A stretch of DNA of 64,000 nucleotides from Prorocentrum cordatum (taxonomy: Eukaryota; Sar; Dinophyceae; Prorocentrales; Prorocentraceae): contig CAUYUJ010012703.1 of NCBI GenBank assembly GCA_963575745.1, positions 300,392-364,391 of the forward strand, in the 5' to 3' direction. Shown here in pieces: positions 44,641 through 55,285 of the stretch; positions within the stretch are counted from its first letter, which is position 1; each line of letters opens with the position of its first letter. The notes under the pieces are model-generated. The model worked only from the letters and a program-made list of their open reading frames with translations, did not search any database and was not told the DNA's origin. A program made the translations under genes and the position numbers.

Positions 44641-46025
44641 GTATGTCAACTCATGAGGTGTCAACTCCACTGCTCGTGCAAACATCCCACCCTCCCACCC
44701 GCAACTTGTTTGGCAATACCCACTCAGCCACGATTGCAGTTGCCGATTGGCACTTGCTAGCGCATCTCCATGGCCGCGCTGGCGTCGCGAACGCTCGCGC
44801 GCAGGGCGACCAACTGGTTTGGCACAACTGATGCGGCCTCGATGGCGTTCGCCAGTGGAGACTCCCCAACGTGTTTCAAAGCTGCGCTGGCGGCTGATGG
44901 TGGTGGCGATAATGATTATGACTATGGTGATAGCGATGGTGATGGACGACGAAAATGCCAATGGCGGCACCGATGCTGGTGTTGACGATGGCGATTCTGA
45001 TGTCCATGTGTCGGTGATGAAGGTGATGGTGGTGATGATGGCGGCAGTCGCGGATATTGACGATAGCGATGGCGGCGGTGATGCGATGGCGCTGATGAGG
45101 GTGATGAGGAAGTCCGCGCGCGCAGAAATTCCAAGACATCTGGCCGACTTTTTGTTGTTGAGCAGCACCTGTTCGGTGGTCTGCTCTGGGCACGCTTCCT
45201 TTGGACAGGTTCAGGCGTCCGCGCGTCTTGGCAGGGCGTCGGCACCCGCGCGTGGCGGCGCGCGCGCGTGGCCCGCATGGAGCTACGTATTTGATACGGT
45301 TTCGTGCGCTGGGCGCGCGCCAACTCGACGCGGCTGCACTGCGCGCTGCTCGAGGAGCGAATGGCGACGCCTGGCAAAGACGCGGAGCTGATTGCCGACG
45401 TTCGCAGGCTCGCCCTCGGGCAGACCCTCAGGTTTCGGGGTTTCGGGGTTGGACGCGGTGAGCGCGGTTTCTTGGCGGAGCTGACTGAGCATACTGTTTT
45501 CACAACGATCACAGCAAGCGCGCGGGCAGAACATCTGCACGATGTGGATGATCTTTTTTTAACTACCGCTGGGGTTTTGGAGGTCTCACTAATGTTTTTG
45601 GTGTGCTTTCGACATGTGCGCGCACGTGTGGACTCTGCTGATTTTTCTGCAAGGAATTCTTGTAATCTTAGTTCTGATCTCAACGAGTGTTTGCGCATTA
45701 GAATGTTTGACAAGGATGGCGGGGGGGTCGATACAGGTTGGGCTGGGATGGTGTGGTTTTACAAGGGAAACAACGATGGGGCAGACTCTCATGCAAATTG
45801 TAATGCCCCAGGGTGGACCCTAAAATCTGGGCTCGGGAGGGTGGTACAGACTTTTCTCTTTCGGGACGGGGATCTATGTCGGGCACGCTAAGTGGTGCAA
45901 GCTAAACTGTGTGGTGCAAGCTCTGTACTTCAATCTATATTGTGCGAACTATGATTTAGACTTTGAAATTTATCTGTGGGGCAAACCATGTTGTGCAGTC
46001 TAGTTTGTGCAATCTATGTGGTGCT
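44641..46025 (+). mobile_element. Family E element, copy E (diverged, carrying a possible coding stretch)
   Basis: Leader TCCACTGCTCGTGCAAACAT, CAACTTGTTTGGCAATACCC; a GATGGTGATG-type array (44890-45100); a box near 45605; a GGCTGGGATGGTGTGGTTTT block; and an end with GTGGTGCAAGCTAAACTGTG repeats. The segment 45300-45600 has no counterpart in the other copies. Confidence 0.6.
45361..45591 (+). CDS. Possible captured coding fragment inside an E element
   Basis: From the ATG at 45361 the frame reads MATPGKDAELIADVRRLALG, then RGERGFLAELTEHTVFTT and ARAEHLHDVDDLFLTTAGVL. It is acidic and balanced, unlike the surrounding array translations. The frame stays open to 45891 but after about 45591 reads repeat sequence shared with other E copies, so the plausible coding part ends there. 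No family is recognised. It may be a gene piece picked up by the element, or chance. Confidence 0.25.
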
Positions 46026-46215
46026 GCCGTGCAGCCCTCGCGTTCGCGCCATGGAGCGGGCGTTCACATGACACGGATCCATGCACATTCGTCGGCACCG
46101 CACGGGGCGATCTTGTCGGTCGGCCCGCGCGCCAAGGGCTCACGCGGTTCGCTGGGTCCCCCCCGCCGGGCTAAATGCAAGGCGTTTCGAACAGGCAAAT
46201 CGGCATGGCCCACTC

Positions 46216-46615
46216 TCACTTCACTCCTGGGAAAGCGGTTCCTGGCATCTCGAGCGCCTGACGCGCACAAGACCTACCCCTTCGTGGCTCCGAAGACATG
46301 CCAAGAACATTTCCGCCTCCTCCTCCTCTTGATCCCACCACTTTCCTTGTTCTTGTGCTTTTCCCATCGTTTTCCTGGTGTCCACTGTCCTCGAATATGC
46401 TGATGAAGGCCTTCGCGTAGACAAGAGACGCGTCATATATGAGGCCCCCAAGTAACTTAGAACGGCTCCCACGCTGCGCCCCAGAAAAAGTCAGCACATC
46501 CAGTGTGCCTTGAACGTTGCCGTCCAGCGCTTGGTTCGTAAGATTCTGGAATATAAACTGCTCGCTGAGCGTCTGCGCCCGAGAACGGCCACGAAACATT
46601 TCTAAGGTGGCCTCC
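46216..46615 (-). CDS. Possible exon, unknown protein, minus strand
   Basis: Entered after GACGTCAG on the minus strand, the frame reads EATLEMFRGRSRAQTLSEQF, IFQNLTNQALDGNVQGTLDV, GGLIYDASLVYAKAFISIFE and ends in a stop at 46216. In the second half a neighbouring frame is at least as protein-like (KTMGKAQEQGKWWDQEEEEA then EMFLACLRSHEGVGLVRV, stop at 46221). Either an indel has occurred near 46370 or only the first part is exon. No family is recognised. It immediately precedes a MITE family 4 copy (46664-46834). Confidence 0.35.
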
Positions 46616-46663
46616 TGACGTCGCCTAGCCGGTCCGAGGTGGCATAATGGCGGCGGCCCAGAA

Positions 46664-46834
46664 CCCTGAGATCCGACGTCGCGAAAAATTGCAGCACCGT
46701 GCAAGAACTCGACCAGAACCTTGGACCCCATCTACCTGCGGCATCTCGAGCCAGATCGATCCGAGAGGGCTCCAGGACCTGAAACCGGGCAAACTCGCCC
46801 GCTGCGGACGAATTGCGACGCCACGATCTCGAGG
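46664..46834 (+). mobile_element. MITE family 4, forward copy
   Basis: CCCTGAGATCCGACGTCGCG, AAAAATTGCAGCACCGTGC at the left; ATTGCGACGCCACGATCTCG at the right. Confidence 0.65.
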
Positions 46835-46851
46835 CTCCCCCCGGGGTTTTC

Positions 46852-47680
46852 GGGTCGTCCGCCACCGTGCCGCTGGGCACGGAGTGGGCGTGTCCTCAGG
46901 TCCTTTGCCTAATGCCATGGGCACTCCCGAGTAGACTCGAAGAGGCCCGGACCCCGAATTCCCAAACCTGTCGGGGCTCCCCGCGTGCCCTCCGGGCTGC
47001 CCCCGCGGCTGCCCGCAGGATTTTCGGGCCCGAGAAGAGGCCCCAGGACGGGCCAAGAGGGCCCGAGGCCCGAGGACGGTCCAAGAGGGTCCCGAGTCGC
47101 CGAACGATCGCTGCAAGACGCTCCAGATGACTCGCAGACGGCCCAACAGGCCTCGAGGCCTCCAAGAGGCCGCCCCAAGGCGCCCCAAGAGGCCAACATC
47201 ATTGATTTTCCTAGGGTTTTTGAATCATTTTGGCGTTCTCCCCTTTTCTGCTTTCCGACGCCGCAAGACGGCCCAACGCCCCCAAGACCACCCCAAGACG
47301 GCCCAAGAGGCCTCCAATAGGGCCTCAAGACGGCCTAATCGCGCCCTAACACGGCCCAAGAGGCGTCCAAGATGGCCCAAGAGGGCCCAAAAGGGGCCAA
47401 GAGAGGGAAACATGAACCGATCATCCGAGCGTTCCGCCCCAAGAGGCTCCCAGAAGGCCCCAAGAGGCGCCCAACAGGCACCAAGATGCCCCCGAGAAGC
47501 CCCCAAGAGGCCCCAAGAGGCACCCAAAACCCAAACGAGGCCCCTAAGAGGCCCCAGAACGGCCCCAAGAGGCTTTAAACCTGCCTCCAAGAGGGCCCCG
47601 CGGGGCCTCCGAGATCCGAGCGAACATCCAATAGGCTTCACACCCACCACCCAGGGCACGGTGGCTGGATGGGCCGAAGG
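46852..47680 (+). mobile_element. Family R element, complete copy 3
   Basis: Head CCGCCACCGTGCCGCTGGGC, CCGGACCCCGAATTCCCAAA, CCTGTCGGGGCTCCCCGCG; array; punctuating box at about 47225 (CATTTTGGCGTTCTCCCC, TTTCCGACGCC); second array; tail ACCCAGGGCACGGTGGCTGG, ATGGGCCGAAGGCCATT. About 0.83 kb, as in the copies at 12603 and 13818. It forms the left part of the composite at 46852-49330. Confidence 0.65.
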
Positions 47681-49330
47681 CCATTGGTTCACTCGGCTCT
47701 CCGGCGGCTGTTCGGGACGATCCAGGCACCCTCAGACGCCCCCTATTGCTTGCAACAAGGGTGCCTGGCGTGCTAGACCCTTTCGGTCTTGGTTTTGGTT
47801 CTTTTTCCCAAAGAACTCCCCCTGGGGCTTCGGCCCGTCCCGCCGGGGTCCCGGAAGGATTGCCCAGGACCGGAAACGACCTCAACGTCCGCAACAAACA
47901 AATTCCAAGACGGCTCAAGATGGCCTCCACGATGGTCCAAGACGGCCTCCAAGTCCGCCCAAGAGAGGAGATGCCTCCAAGTCCGCCCAAGAAACCTCCA
48001 AGACGGCCCAAGACGGCCCAAGAGGTGTCCAAGAGGCCTCCAAGACGGCCCAAGAGGCCTCCGAGAGGTCCTCCAGGAGGGCCCACAGAGGCCCAAATCA
48101 TGGATTTAGTTTTTTTTTTTTCTTCCTTCTTCTTCTTCTTCTTCTTCTTCTTCTTCTTCTTCTTCTTCTTCTTCTTCTTTCTTATATATAAGCATTTTTC
48201 GTATGTGCTCCTTTTCGGCTTTCCGACGACCCAAGACGGCCCAAGAGGCCCCCAAGATCGCCCCCACAATGCCCAAGTGGCCTCCAAGATGGCCTCAGGA
48301 CTGCCCAAGAGGCCCCCAAGACGGCCCCAAGAGGGCACAAAGACGACCCAAGAGGCCTCCAAGACGCCCAAGATGGCCTCTAAGACGGCCCTGGAGCACC
48401 CCAAGAGGGCCCCAAGTCGGCTCAGAGAGGCCCCCCAAACGGCTTCCGACGGCGTCAGTTGGGCCAGGAGCCCACCAAGATGGCCGAAGTTGGCTCGAAG
48501 CTGGCCCAAGACGGCTCAAGAGGCCTCCAAGAGGGCCTCTAGAAAGGCCACAAAAGGCCCCCCAAAATGATATTCCTTAGGTTTTTGAATGATTTTGGGA
48601 TTTGCTTCTCTTCGGCCGTCCGACGCCCCGAGACGGCCCAAGAGCCCCCAAAGATCGCCCAAGAGGCCTCCAGGATGGCCCCAGAACGGCCCAAGAGGCC
48701 TCCAAGACGGCCCCAAGAGGCCCCCAAGACGGCCCAGGAGGCTTTTGAGACGCCCAAGATGGCCTCCAAGACGGCCCTGGAGCATTCCAAGAGGACCCCA
48801 AATCGGCCCAGAGGGGCCCCCCAAACGGCTTCCGATGGCGTCGGACGGGCCAGGAGCCCACTAAAACGGCCGAAGATGACCCTAAAGTGGCCCAAGAGGC
48901 TTCCAAGAGGGCCTCCAGGAAGGGCCGAAAAGGCCCAAATCATTGATTTCCCTTGATTTTTGTAAGGATTGTGGCATTTGCTGTTTTTCGGCCTTCCGAC
49001 GGCCCGAGACGGCCCAAGTGCCCCCAAAGATCGCCCAAGAGGCCCACGACGGCCCCCAGAGGCCCCCAAGACGGCCCAAGAGGCCTCCAAGAGCTTCCAA
49101 GACGGCCCAAGAGCCCTCCAAGACGTCCTCCAAGAAGGCCCGAAAGGGTCAAAATGGCATCCAGACGGCCAAGGTGACTTTCAAGATGCCCACGTGTTCT
49201 CCGAAGGCTTTCCAAACCGATTCGGGGAACACATGGTCCGATAGCTTGGCAGGTCTGGCCTCAACCTTCGGCCACATAGGCGCTTCCAAAAAGGCAGGGA
49301 GCGGCGGTGATTAGCCGTAGGCGGCTTAGA
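47681..49330 (+). repeat. R-rich composite segment, paralogue of 27960-29395
   Basis: Contains GGGTGCCTGGCGTGCTAGAC and TTGGTTCTTTTTCCC (about 47760-47810); a (TTC)n tract (48113-48180); R arrays with punctuating boxes at about 48200, 48590 and 48965 (one more than the paralogue); and the terminal block CGGCCACATAGGCG, GGCAGGGAGCGGCGGTGATT. Confidence 0.7.
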
Positions 49331-49389
49331 TGCACTCGGCTCTCCGGCGGCTGTTCGGGACGATCCAAGCAACCCCAGACCGCCCTCGG

Positions 49390-49550
49390 CGAGGCGAGAA
49401 AGTATAGTATCGTGCAAGGGCTCGACCGGAGCCCTGACCCCCATCTTCCCGCGGCACCTTTCCAGGCCGTATCGATCCGTGAGGGCCTCGGGGCACGATG
49501 CAAGGCAGACTCGCCCGTTGCAAACGAAATTCGACGCCAGGATCTCAGGG
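49390..49550 (+). mobile_element. MITE family 4, left-degraded copy
   Basis: Colinear with 46664-46834 from ATCGTGCAAGGGCTCGACC to the right end TTCGACGCCAGGATCTCAGG. The left terminal repeat is not recognisable. Confidence 0.5.
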
Positions 49551-50196
49551 AAGGGGCGGAGACAGCCCAGTGCGCCCAGTGCCCTAGCACTGGCGCGCCT
49601 TAGGGTGGCTTGCCAGGTCTGCAAAGCAGGCAAGTGGCAACCAGTAGTTAGACAGCAGTGCATGGCGAGGGGAAACATCAACGCAGCGTGCACCCGAACC
49701 GTAAGCATTTTGGCCCGTGAGCCGCTTCGAGCGGCGTGCGCCGCAGCCAGCGTACTCGTGGCCCTGATCCTGAGGAAAATACCATGTATCCGAGGATCTC
49801 AGGGAGAGTGCGGAGACAGTGCGCCCTGGTTTTCGGGTCAGAGCTCGGCTTTTCTGGCCGCCGTTCGGTACGGCCCGGGCAGAACCCAGAAACGCTCTCG
49901 GCGCGGCGCGGCTGCTGAAGGGCACCCCGAGGCTGGAAAACCGCCGCGAGACGACGGAAACGCACATGCACCGCGAGCCTCGAACCCGACTTCCCTCCGG
50001 GAGCCTGCCCCCCCCCAGTGCGCCCCGTGAGACAGGCCAATGCGACCAATACGCCTCAGCACGGCGCGTGGCTCCCGCGCGACCGCCGCGGTGTCCCCGG
50101 GCTCGCCGCCGGGGAGGCCGCCGAGCCGCCCGCCGCGCCGCGCGGGTGAGGCCACGGCGCCGACGTCGCAAGGAGCGGCCTCTTGCCGCGGCGGGG

Positions 50197-50197
<1 letters not shown>
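49551..50197. other. GC-rich stretch without supported gene
   Basis: Overlapping ORFs on both strands with no motif. A short repeat GATCTCAGGGA...CGGAGACAG occurs at 49541 and 49796. Confidence 0.35.
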
Positions 50198-50269
<72 letters not shown>

Positions 50270-50270
50270 C
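50198..50270. repeat. (GTC)n microsatellite
   Basis: Perfect triplet run. Confidence 0.95.
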
Positions 50271-50418
50271 TTTTTCCTGCTCGTTTGCCAGTGTGCCGCC
50301 CTAGCCGTCGGGGCTCGCAGGCCCCCTCCAGCAGGCTGGGAAGGGCAGGCCTGCACATCTGCTCCTTCTCCAGTGGCCTGCCCAAGACTCAGTGACTCCC
50401 GGGCGTCCTTCCTCCGCT

Positions 50419-50616
50419 CGGCTGCGCGCCGAGGGGGAAGTGAGAAGGACCAGGCCTTCTCAGAAGGCGGCGGGGCTTCTCAGAAGCCCTCCTGCCTTTC
50501 TGAAGCGTTTTCTGCCTGCGCTGAAGGCTTGGAAGAAACTTCTCAGAAGCCCAGGGGACTTCCGAGTCCTCTGAGAAGGCCCGCTCCCTTTCACCTCCCC
50601 CCTGGGCTGGCAGCCG
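50419..50616. mobile_element. MITE family 1, second complete copy
   Basis: Left end CGGCTGCGCGCCGAGGGGGA, AGTGAGAAGG; right end CTTTCACCTCCCCCCTGGGC, TGGCAGCCG. Subterminal GGCCTTCTCAGAAGGCGGCG and CTCTGAGAAGGCCCG. It is colinear with 9495-9717, without the poly-T. Confidence 0.7.
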
Positions 50617-51069
50617 ATCCTCCTCGTGCCCCACCGGCGGGCATCCCTTTCGCCCCCCTCCCCCCCCCCCTCCCCCGCAACCCTCTGCTCGCGTCCAGGA
50701 GCGCGGCGGGGGTGAGCTCCCTCATCTTGATCCCCGATTCCTCGGTACACCTCCCCCTCTCTCCCCCCCCTCCCTTCGTCCCTCCCATCCCTCGATCCTC
50801 CTGCTCACCCTCCCTGAATTTAGATCTTCTCCCACTCCTCCCCTCGATCCTCGATCCTCGATCCTCCTCGATCCTCCCCTCCCCTCTGCTGCTGAACCCT
50901 CCTCATGCTGCTGCTGCTGCTCCTGCTCCCGCTCCTCCACCCTTCGCTCGCGGCGCGCGCGGGGAGCCCACATGCGCGGGGGGGGGGGGGCGCTGGAAGG
51001 GAGCGGGAGGGAGGGGAGGGAGGGAGGATGGTGGGAGGGTGGAGGGTGGAGGGTGGAGGGTGGAGGGTG

Positions 51070-51150
51070 GAAGAGGAGGAGGAGGAGGAGGAGGAGGAGG
51101 AGGAGGAGGAGGAGGAGGAGGAGGAGGAGGAGGAGGAGGAGGAGGAGGAC
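51070..51150. repeat. (GGA)n microsatellite with upstream (GGGTGGA)n
   Basis: GGGTGGAGGGTGGAGGGTGG units precede the GGA tract. The region 50617-51060 is pyrimidine-rich with TCGATCCTCGATCCTCGATC repeats at about 50845-50870. Confidence 0.9.
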
Positions 51151-52028
51151 GAGGAGGTTGACGAGGCAGCGAAGGCAGCGGCGAGGGCAGCAGCGGGCTC
51201 CTCGCTCGCCTCCTTCCTCTCCCTTTGACCTGCACGGCCCAACCCGCCTGGGGCCGCCGCGCACCCCCCCCTTCTCTCCCCCGAGGGCCCACTTCGACGC
51301 GCCGCCCCGGCGGGGGCCGAGGCGCCACCAGCGCGCAGCCGCCAGCCAGGACGAGATGCAGCGGAGGCCAGTCCGCAAGAAGCCTTCCGCAAGAACCCCC
51401 CCCCTGAGACCCCCCCCAGGGCGTCCCCACTGGTTTTCGGTATGGGGACGTCACGCTTTCCATCGCCAAACCATCGACACCGAAGAAACCTAGGGCACCC
51501 TGGAGGCAAGCAGGGCGTTTCTTGGCATGGGCCTCCACTGCAGCGAGGGAGCGGTTAGGGCGGGAACACGGGGGCGGAGTACTCTTGTAGGCGTTTTTAC
51601 TCTGGGCTTCGACCTCTGGCCGACGGGTGGGGGAGGGTAAGGCCAGTGGCCCGCGCCCATCGGCGAAACAATGAATAACAAAATGGCGACCTTAACCATG
51701 CCCCAACGAGAACACCACCGCTGGCGGGCTGCCGTAGCGAGAACACCACCGCTGGCAGTCGCAGCTCTTGCCCTCGCACCCCACTCAAGACTGCTTGAGT
51801 GTTGTTCGCCGCCCTCCCTGGCGGCAGAATGCAGCTGAGGAGCTTGACTCGGGAGGAGGAGGGAGGATGGACGATGCGGCCAAGATTTCTGGAAAGTCCT
51901 CCGAGGCTTTCGGCCCCCCAGGGTGCCTTCTGAAGACTGCGCCCGCTCTGGGGACGCGAGCCTTCCCGAACGGCCGCGGAACGGCCACCCGGCGCCCGGG
52001 CCGGGACCCGAGAGTCAGTCGGAGGGAC
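51151..52028. other. No supported gene
   Basis: GC-rich frames to 51500. Repeated CGAGAACACCACCGCTGGC at about 51707 and 51738. No motif. Confidence 0.35.
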
Positions 52029-52215
52029 CTCTTCTTCTTCTTCTCCTCCTCCTCCTCCTCTTCCTCCTCCTCTCCCTCCTCCTCCTCCTCCTCCTCCTCC
52101 TCCTCCTTCCTTGTCCTCCTCCTCCTCCTCCTCCTCCTCCTCTCCCTCCTCCTTCTCCTTCTCCGTATCCTGTTCCTTCTCCTTCTCCTCTTCTTCCTCC
52201 TCCTCCTCCTCGTCT
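52029..52215. repeat. (TCC)n/(TTC)n microsatellite
   Basis: Interrupted pyrimidine triplets just left of the 52281 element. Confidence 0.9.
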
Positions 52216-52280
52216 TCCTCGTCGAGCTCCTCCGCATCCCCCCACCCCACTTTTGCCATAAGAAGAACATATCACATAAA

Positions 52281-53266
52281 CATAAACTTTCGGAAGTCCG
52301 CGCGGATTCCTTGGACCAGCGCTGGGGCCCCTCCTTATTGCGCAGCATGCCATGGTCGGCGCTGAAAGCGCCGCCAAGGGATCCAACACCGATCTAAGAC
52401 ATCCGCCTGGGCTCCCGACATTTCACGTGTATTATTTTGTTTTTTTCCAGATCTTGTTCCTCCTCCTCCTGCAGTCCTTCTCCTCCTCCTCCTCCTCCTC
52501 CTCCTCCTTACATCTCCTGGTGATCCGCCACCTCCTCTTCCAATGTACGCAACTCCCCTTGTCTGATTGCGCATAACACGATGGGGTCCTCTGGGAGGTG
52601 CCAGGCCCGCTACAAACATGGCACTGACAGAAAGACCTCTGAAAGAACGGAAGGGCTTTTCTGGCCACGGCGAGCCTCGACCGCGATGCGGCTCCCCGGC
52701 CTAGACCCGAGGAGCGGCCCGAAAACATGAGCCCCTCCCGAGCGCAAAGTAGCCCCGTGTGTCAGCGACTCGACTGTGTGACACCCGTCGGCGGATAGGG
52801 AACAGACAGCGCAGTGGGAAGCGGATGGGCGGGAGGGGTAGGCCATCGGACATGGCGCGAGCGCCTTGGCTTGCTCCCCCTCGGCCCTCCCCCGCGCTGC
52901 CCTCCCGCGGGGAGGGCGGCCTTCCTCCGCCACAAGCCAGGCCAAGAGGCCCCCAGATGGGCCCAGAGGAGGCCCCCCAAACGGCCCCCAAGAGGCCTCA
53001 AAACTGCCTCCAAGAGGCCAACCACGAGATCCCAACTGATAGGCTTCATACCCACAACCAAGGCACGGTGGCGGGATGGGCCGAAGGCCATTCGAAGACT
53101 TTCGGGCCCTATGATCTGGGCGTCTCCCGCATGGGCGCACTGTTGCAAACAGACGCATGAAGTAGAGGTCCAGAGTCAGACCCCCCGCCCTCCCCCCCTT
53201 CCGCCCAATGTCGAAACGCCGAGTAAAAAACGCTCACAAATCCGCGCGGAGCTCCGAAAGTCTATG
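52281..53266. mobile_element. Element P, long form: 986 bp with terminal inverted repeats
   Basis: Left end CATAAACTTTCGGAAGTCCG, CGCGGATT (52281-52308) is mirrored at 53239-53266 (complement CATAGACTTTCGGAGCTCCG, CGCGGATT), 25 of 28 matching. The similarity extends outward (AAGAAG...ACATA). The interior holds a TCC tract, a GGCCACGGCGAGCCTCGACC block, an R tail (CACAACCAAGGCACGGTGGC, GGGATGGGCCGAAGGCCATT at about 53045-53085) and a block repeated at 26660-26800. No transposase frame recognised. Confidence 0.7.
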
Positions 53267-53560
53267 TTCATGCCGTTTTTCCTTCTTCGAGGTCGGCGAT
53301 GGCACGATCCTGGGCGGGATGGGCAAACGCTGGGGACCCAGAGCTCAGGACGACCCGCTTGTCTAGGAAAACAAGACGTCGGAGGTCTGGGTCAGACGTC
53401 CGGCGGCGCCACCAAATATGGCGCCAGTGGTGTTCGATTACGGTTGTTCGTTTTGTTGTTGATTTTTTACGCCGACATTTCGGATTCTGGGGATCGCTTT
53501 CGGGCCCCAGGGCGCGAAGAATCCGCTGACACTGTCGGCGTGTTGAAGACGCTGTTCTGT
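53267..53560. other. No supported gene
   Basis: Ordinary composition, short ORFs only, no motif. Confidence 0.3.
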
Positions 53561-53564
53561 CTGA

Positions 53565-53650
53565 CTCGACGTCGTCGACGTCGTCGACGTCGTCGTCGTC
53601 GTCGTCCTTGTCACCGTCGTCGTCGTCGTCGTCGACGTCGTCGTCGCGTT
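53565..53650. repeat. (GTC)n microsatellite
   Basis: GTC/GAC triplets including the palindromic GACGTCGTCGACGTC pattern. Confidence 0.9.
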
Positions 53651-53879
53651 TGACCCCGCTTTCCCTGGACCCGTCGCCGCTCCCCCACCTTTCACCGGGC
53701 TCTCCTCGAGCGAGCCAGCCAAAGCGAAACCAGAGCGAAATGGAGCAACGTCGTAGGGGAGTCGAAGGGAAGCCCCTTCCCCTTGATTTGTTTCCCTCCG
53801 GGGGGGGGGGTCCTGGGGGGGTCTCGCGGGGGGTTCCTGGGGGGGTGTTCGGGGTCAGAATGCCATTTTCCCCCGGGGG

Positions 53880-54430
53880 GTCCTGGGGCTCAAAAAACCC
53901 CTAAGACAGCTCAAGAAGGCCCCGAATCGCTGACCAATCGGTCCAAGACGCCGAAGATAGCCTCCTGACAGCACAAGCGGCTTCCAAGACGCTCGAAAGA
54001 TGCCTCCAAGAGCACACCAAGAGGGCTCCAGCAGGCTAAATTATTTTCTGGCGTTCTCTACTTTTCGGCTTCGACGCCCCAAGACGGCCCGAGATGCCAC
54101 CAAGATCGGCACTATAGGCCTCCAAGAGGTTTCCAAGACGGCTCCAAAACGACCCACTAGGGCCCCACGACGGCCCTAGAGGCTTCCCAGACGGCCCAAG
54201 AAGCCCCCCAAGAACAGCCCCAAGAGACGGGAGTCCGAACGAGCCTTTCGAGCCCTCGGTCCCGAGAAGCTCCCAGGAGGACCCAACAGGTCCCCAAGAG
54301 GCCCCCAGGAAGCCCGAAGGGAGCTTCAAGAGGCTCCAAGAGGCCCCCAAGATGCCCCCCCCCAAAGGCCCCCTAAACTGCCCCCAAAAGGCCTACGAGC
54401 GCGATCCGAAGAGGCCCCACGAAGCAGCAC
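53880..54430 (+). repeat. R-type array, headless and tailless
   Basis: CCAAGACGGCTC-type units with the punctuating box at about 54045-54075 (TTTTCTGGCGTTCTCTAC, TTTTCGGCTTCGACGCCCC). Confidence 0.7.
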
Positions 54431-54787
54431 TGAGGACTCTGCCCTATGTCAGCGTCGTCGCCACCGACGCCGCCGTCGTGGTCGTTGTCCCCCTGCAGGG
54501 TCGGCGGCACCGTCCGTAAGGCCTTCCCAATGATCAACCGCATCGAAACATGGGACCTGGGGATATCAAGAACTCTAAGGCCCGCGTGGTGAACATGATC
54601 GGAACGACGTAGGTCAGGGACCATCCAAAGTGGCCATCTTGGGCCGTCGACGGCGGAAAACAAACCATAGATAGTGTACGGCACGTTCCTGCGTTGACGA
54701 CGTGGGCCTGTGTGCGTGCCTTGCTTCCGAGCATTCTGACGACAACGTCGCTACTTCCTGATTGTTTGTTGTCCTGCAAACACCTCA

Positions 54788-55285
54788 GTGGATGTGCCCC
54801 TCCGAACATTGAAACTCGCTCCGACAGCTGGCCGCGCCCCGCAATTCAACGCGGACGTCGTGGTCGCAGTCGTCTGCTCCTCGCCCATCGTCTTCCTTCG
54901 AATCTATGACGGCTCGTTGGACTATACATCCCGTCGCCTTGGGCTGCTGCAAACGCCGATGGCTCTGGACAAGGTAACGGTCCCCAAAAATGATCATTGC
55001 ACGGAAAGGGGCATATTCAGGAGATTCAGGAGGATGAGTTGTGTGTCGAGGGAAACAACATGGGGCGACATTTTGATCGAGCAAGCTGCGCGCCACGCAT
55101 CTGTCACCAATGAGGTAGGGATCAAAATGCAGCTCGAGCGCATCCCTGGATGTATATGGACAATCCGGCAATCCTGCCGGGGCAATCCCGTCAGGGCAAT
55201 CCTGCAAGCAACCGTTGGCTTCACGTGCGTGCGCTCTAACTCTGCACGGGCGCGGCCGCAACAACAATCATCTTCCTGTCTGTGA
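54788..55285 (+). CDS. Unproven ORF, 165 codons
   Basis: An open frame of balanced composition (VVVAVVCSSPIVFLRIYDG, RETTWGDILIEQAARHASV, NEVGIKMQLERIPGCIW). Its first codon in the window is not an ATG, so an upstream exon or chance openness is possible. A 160-codon minus-strand frame covers the same bases and cannot be excluded. No family is recognised. Confidence 0.2.
   Translation: MDVPLRTLKLAPTAGRAPQFNADVVVAVVCSSPIVFLRIYDGSLDYTSRRLGLLQTPMALDKVTVPKNDHCTERGIFRRFRRMSCVSRETTWGDILIEQAARHASVTNEVGIKMQLERIPGCIWTIRQSCRGNPVRAILQATVGFTCVRSNSARARPQQQSSSCL

Noticed and set aside
47127-48191. 354-codon plus-strand frame rich in Pro, Lys and Arg
   Set aside because: Translation of the R array (RPQEAPK-type text) running into a TTC tract. 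Several phases are open at once.
50040-51161. 373-codon plus-strand frame
   Set aside because: Runs through a GTC tract, a MITE and a GGA tract. No unique protein-like segment.
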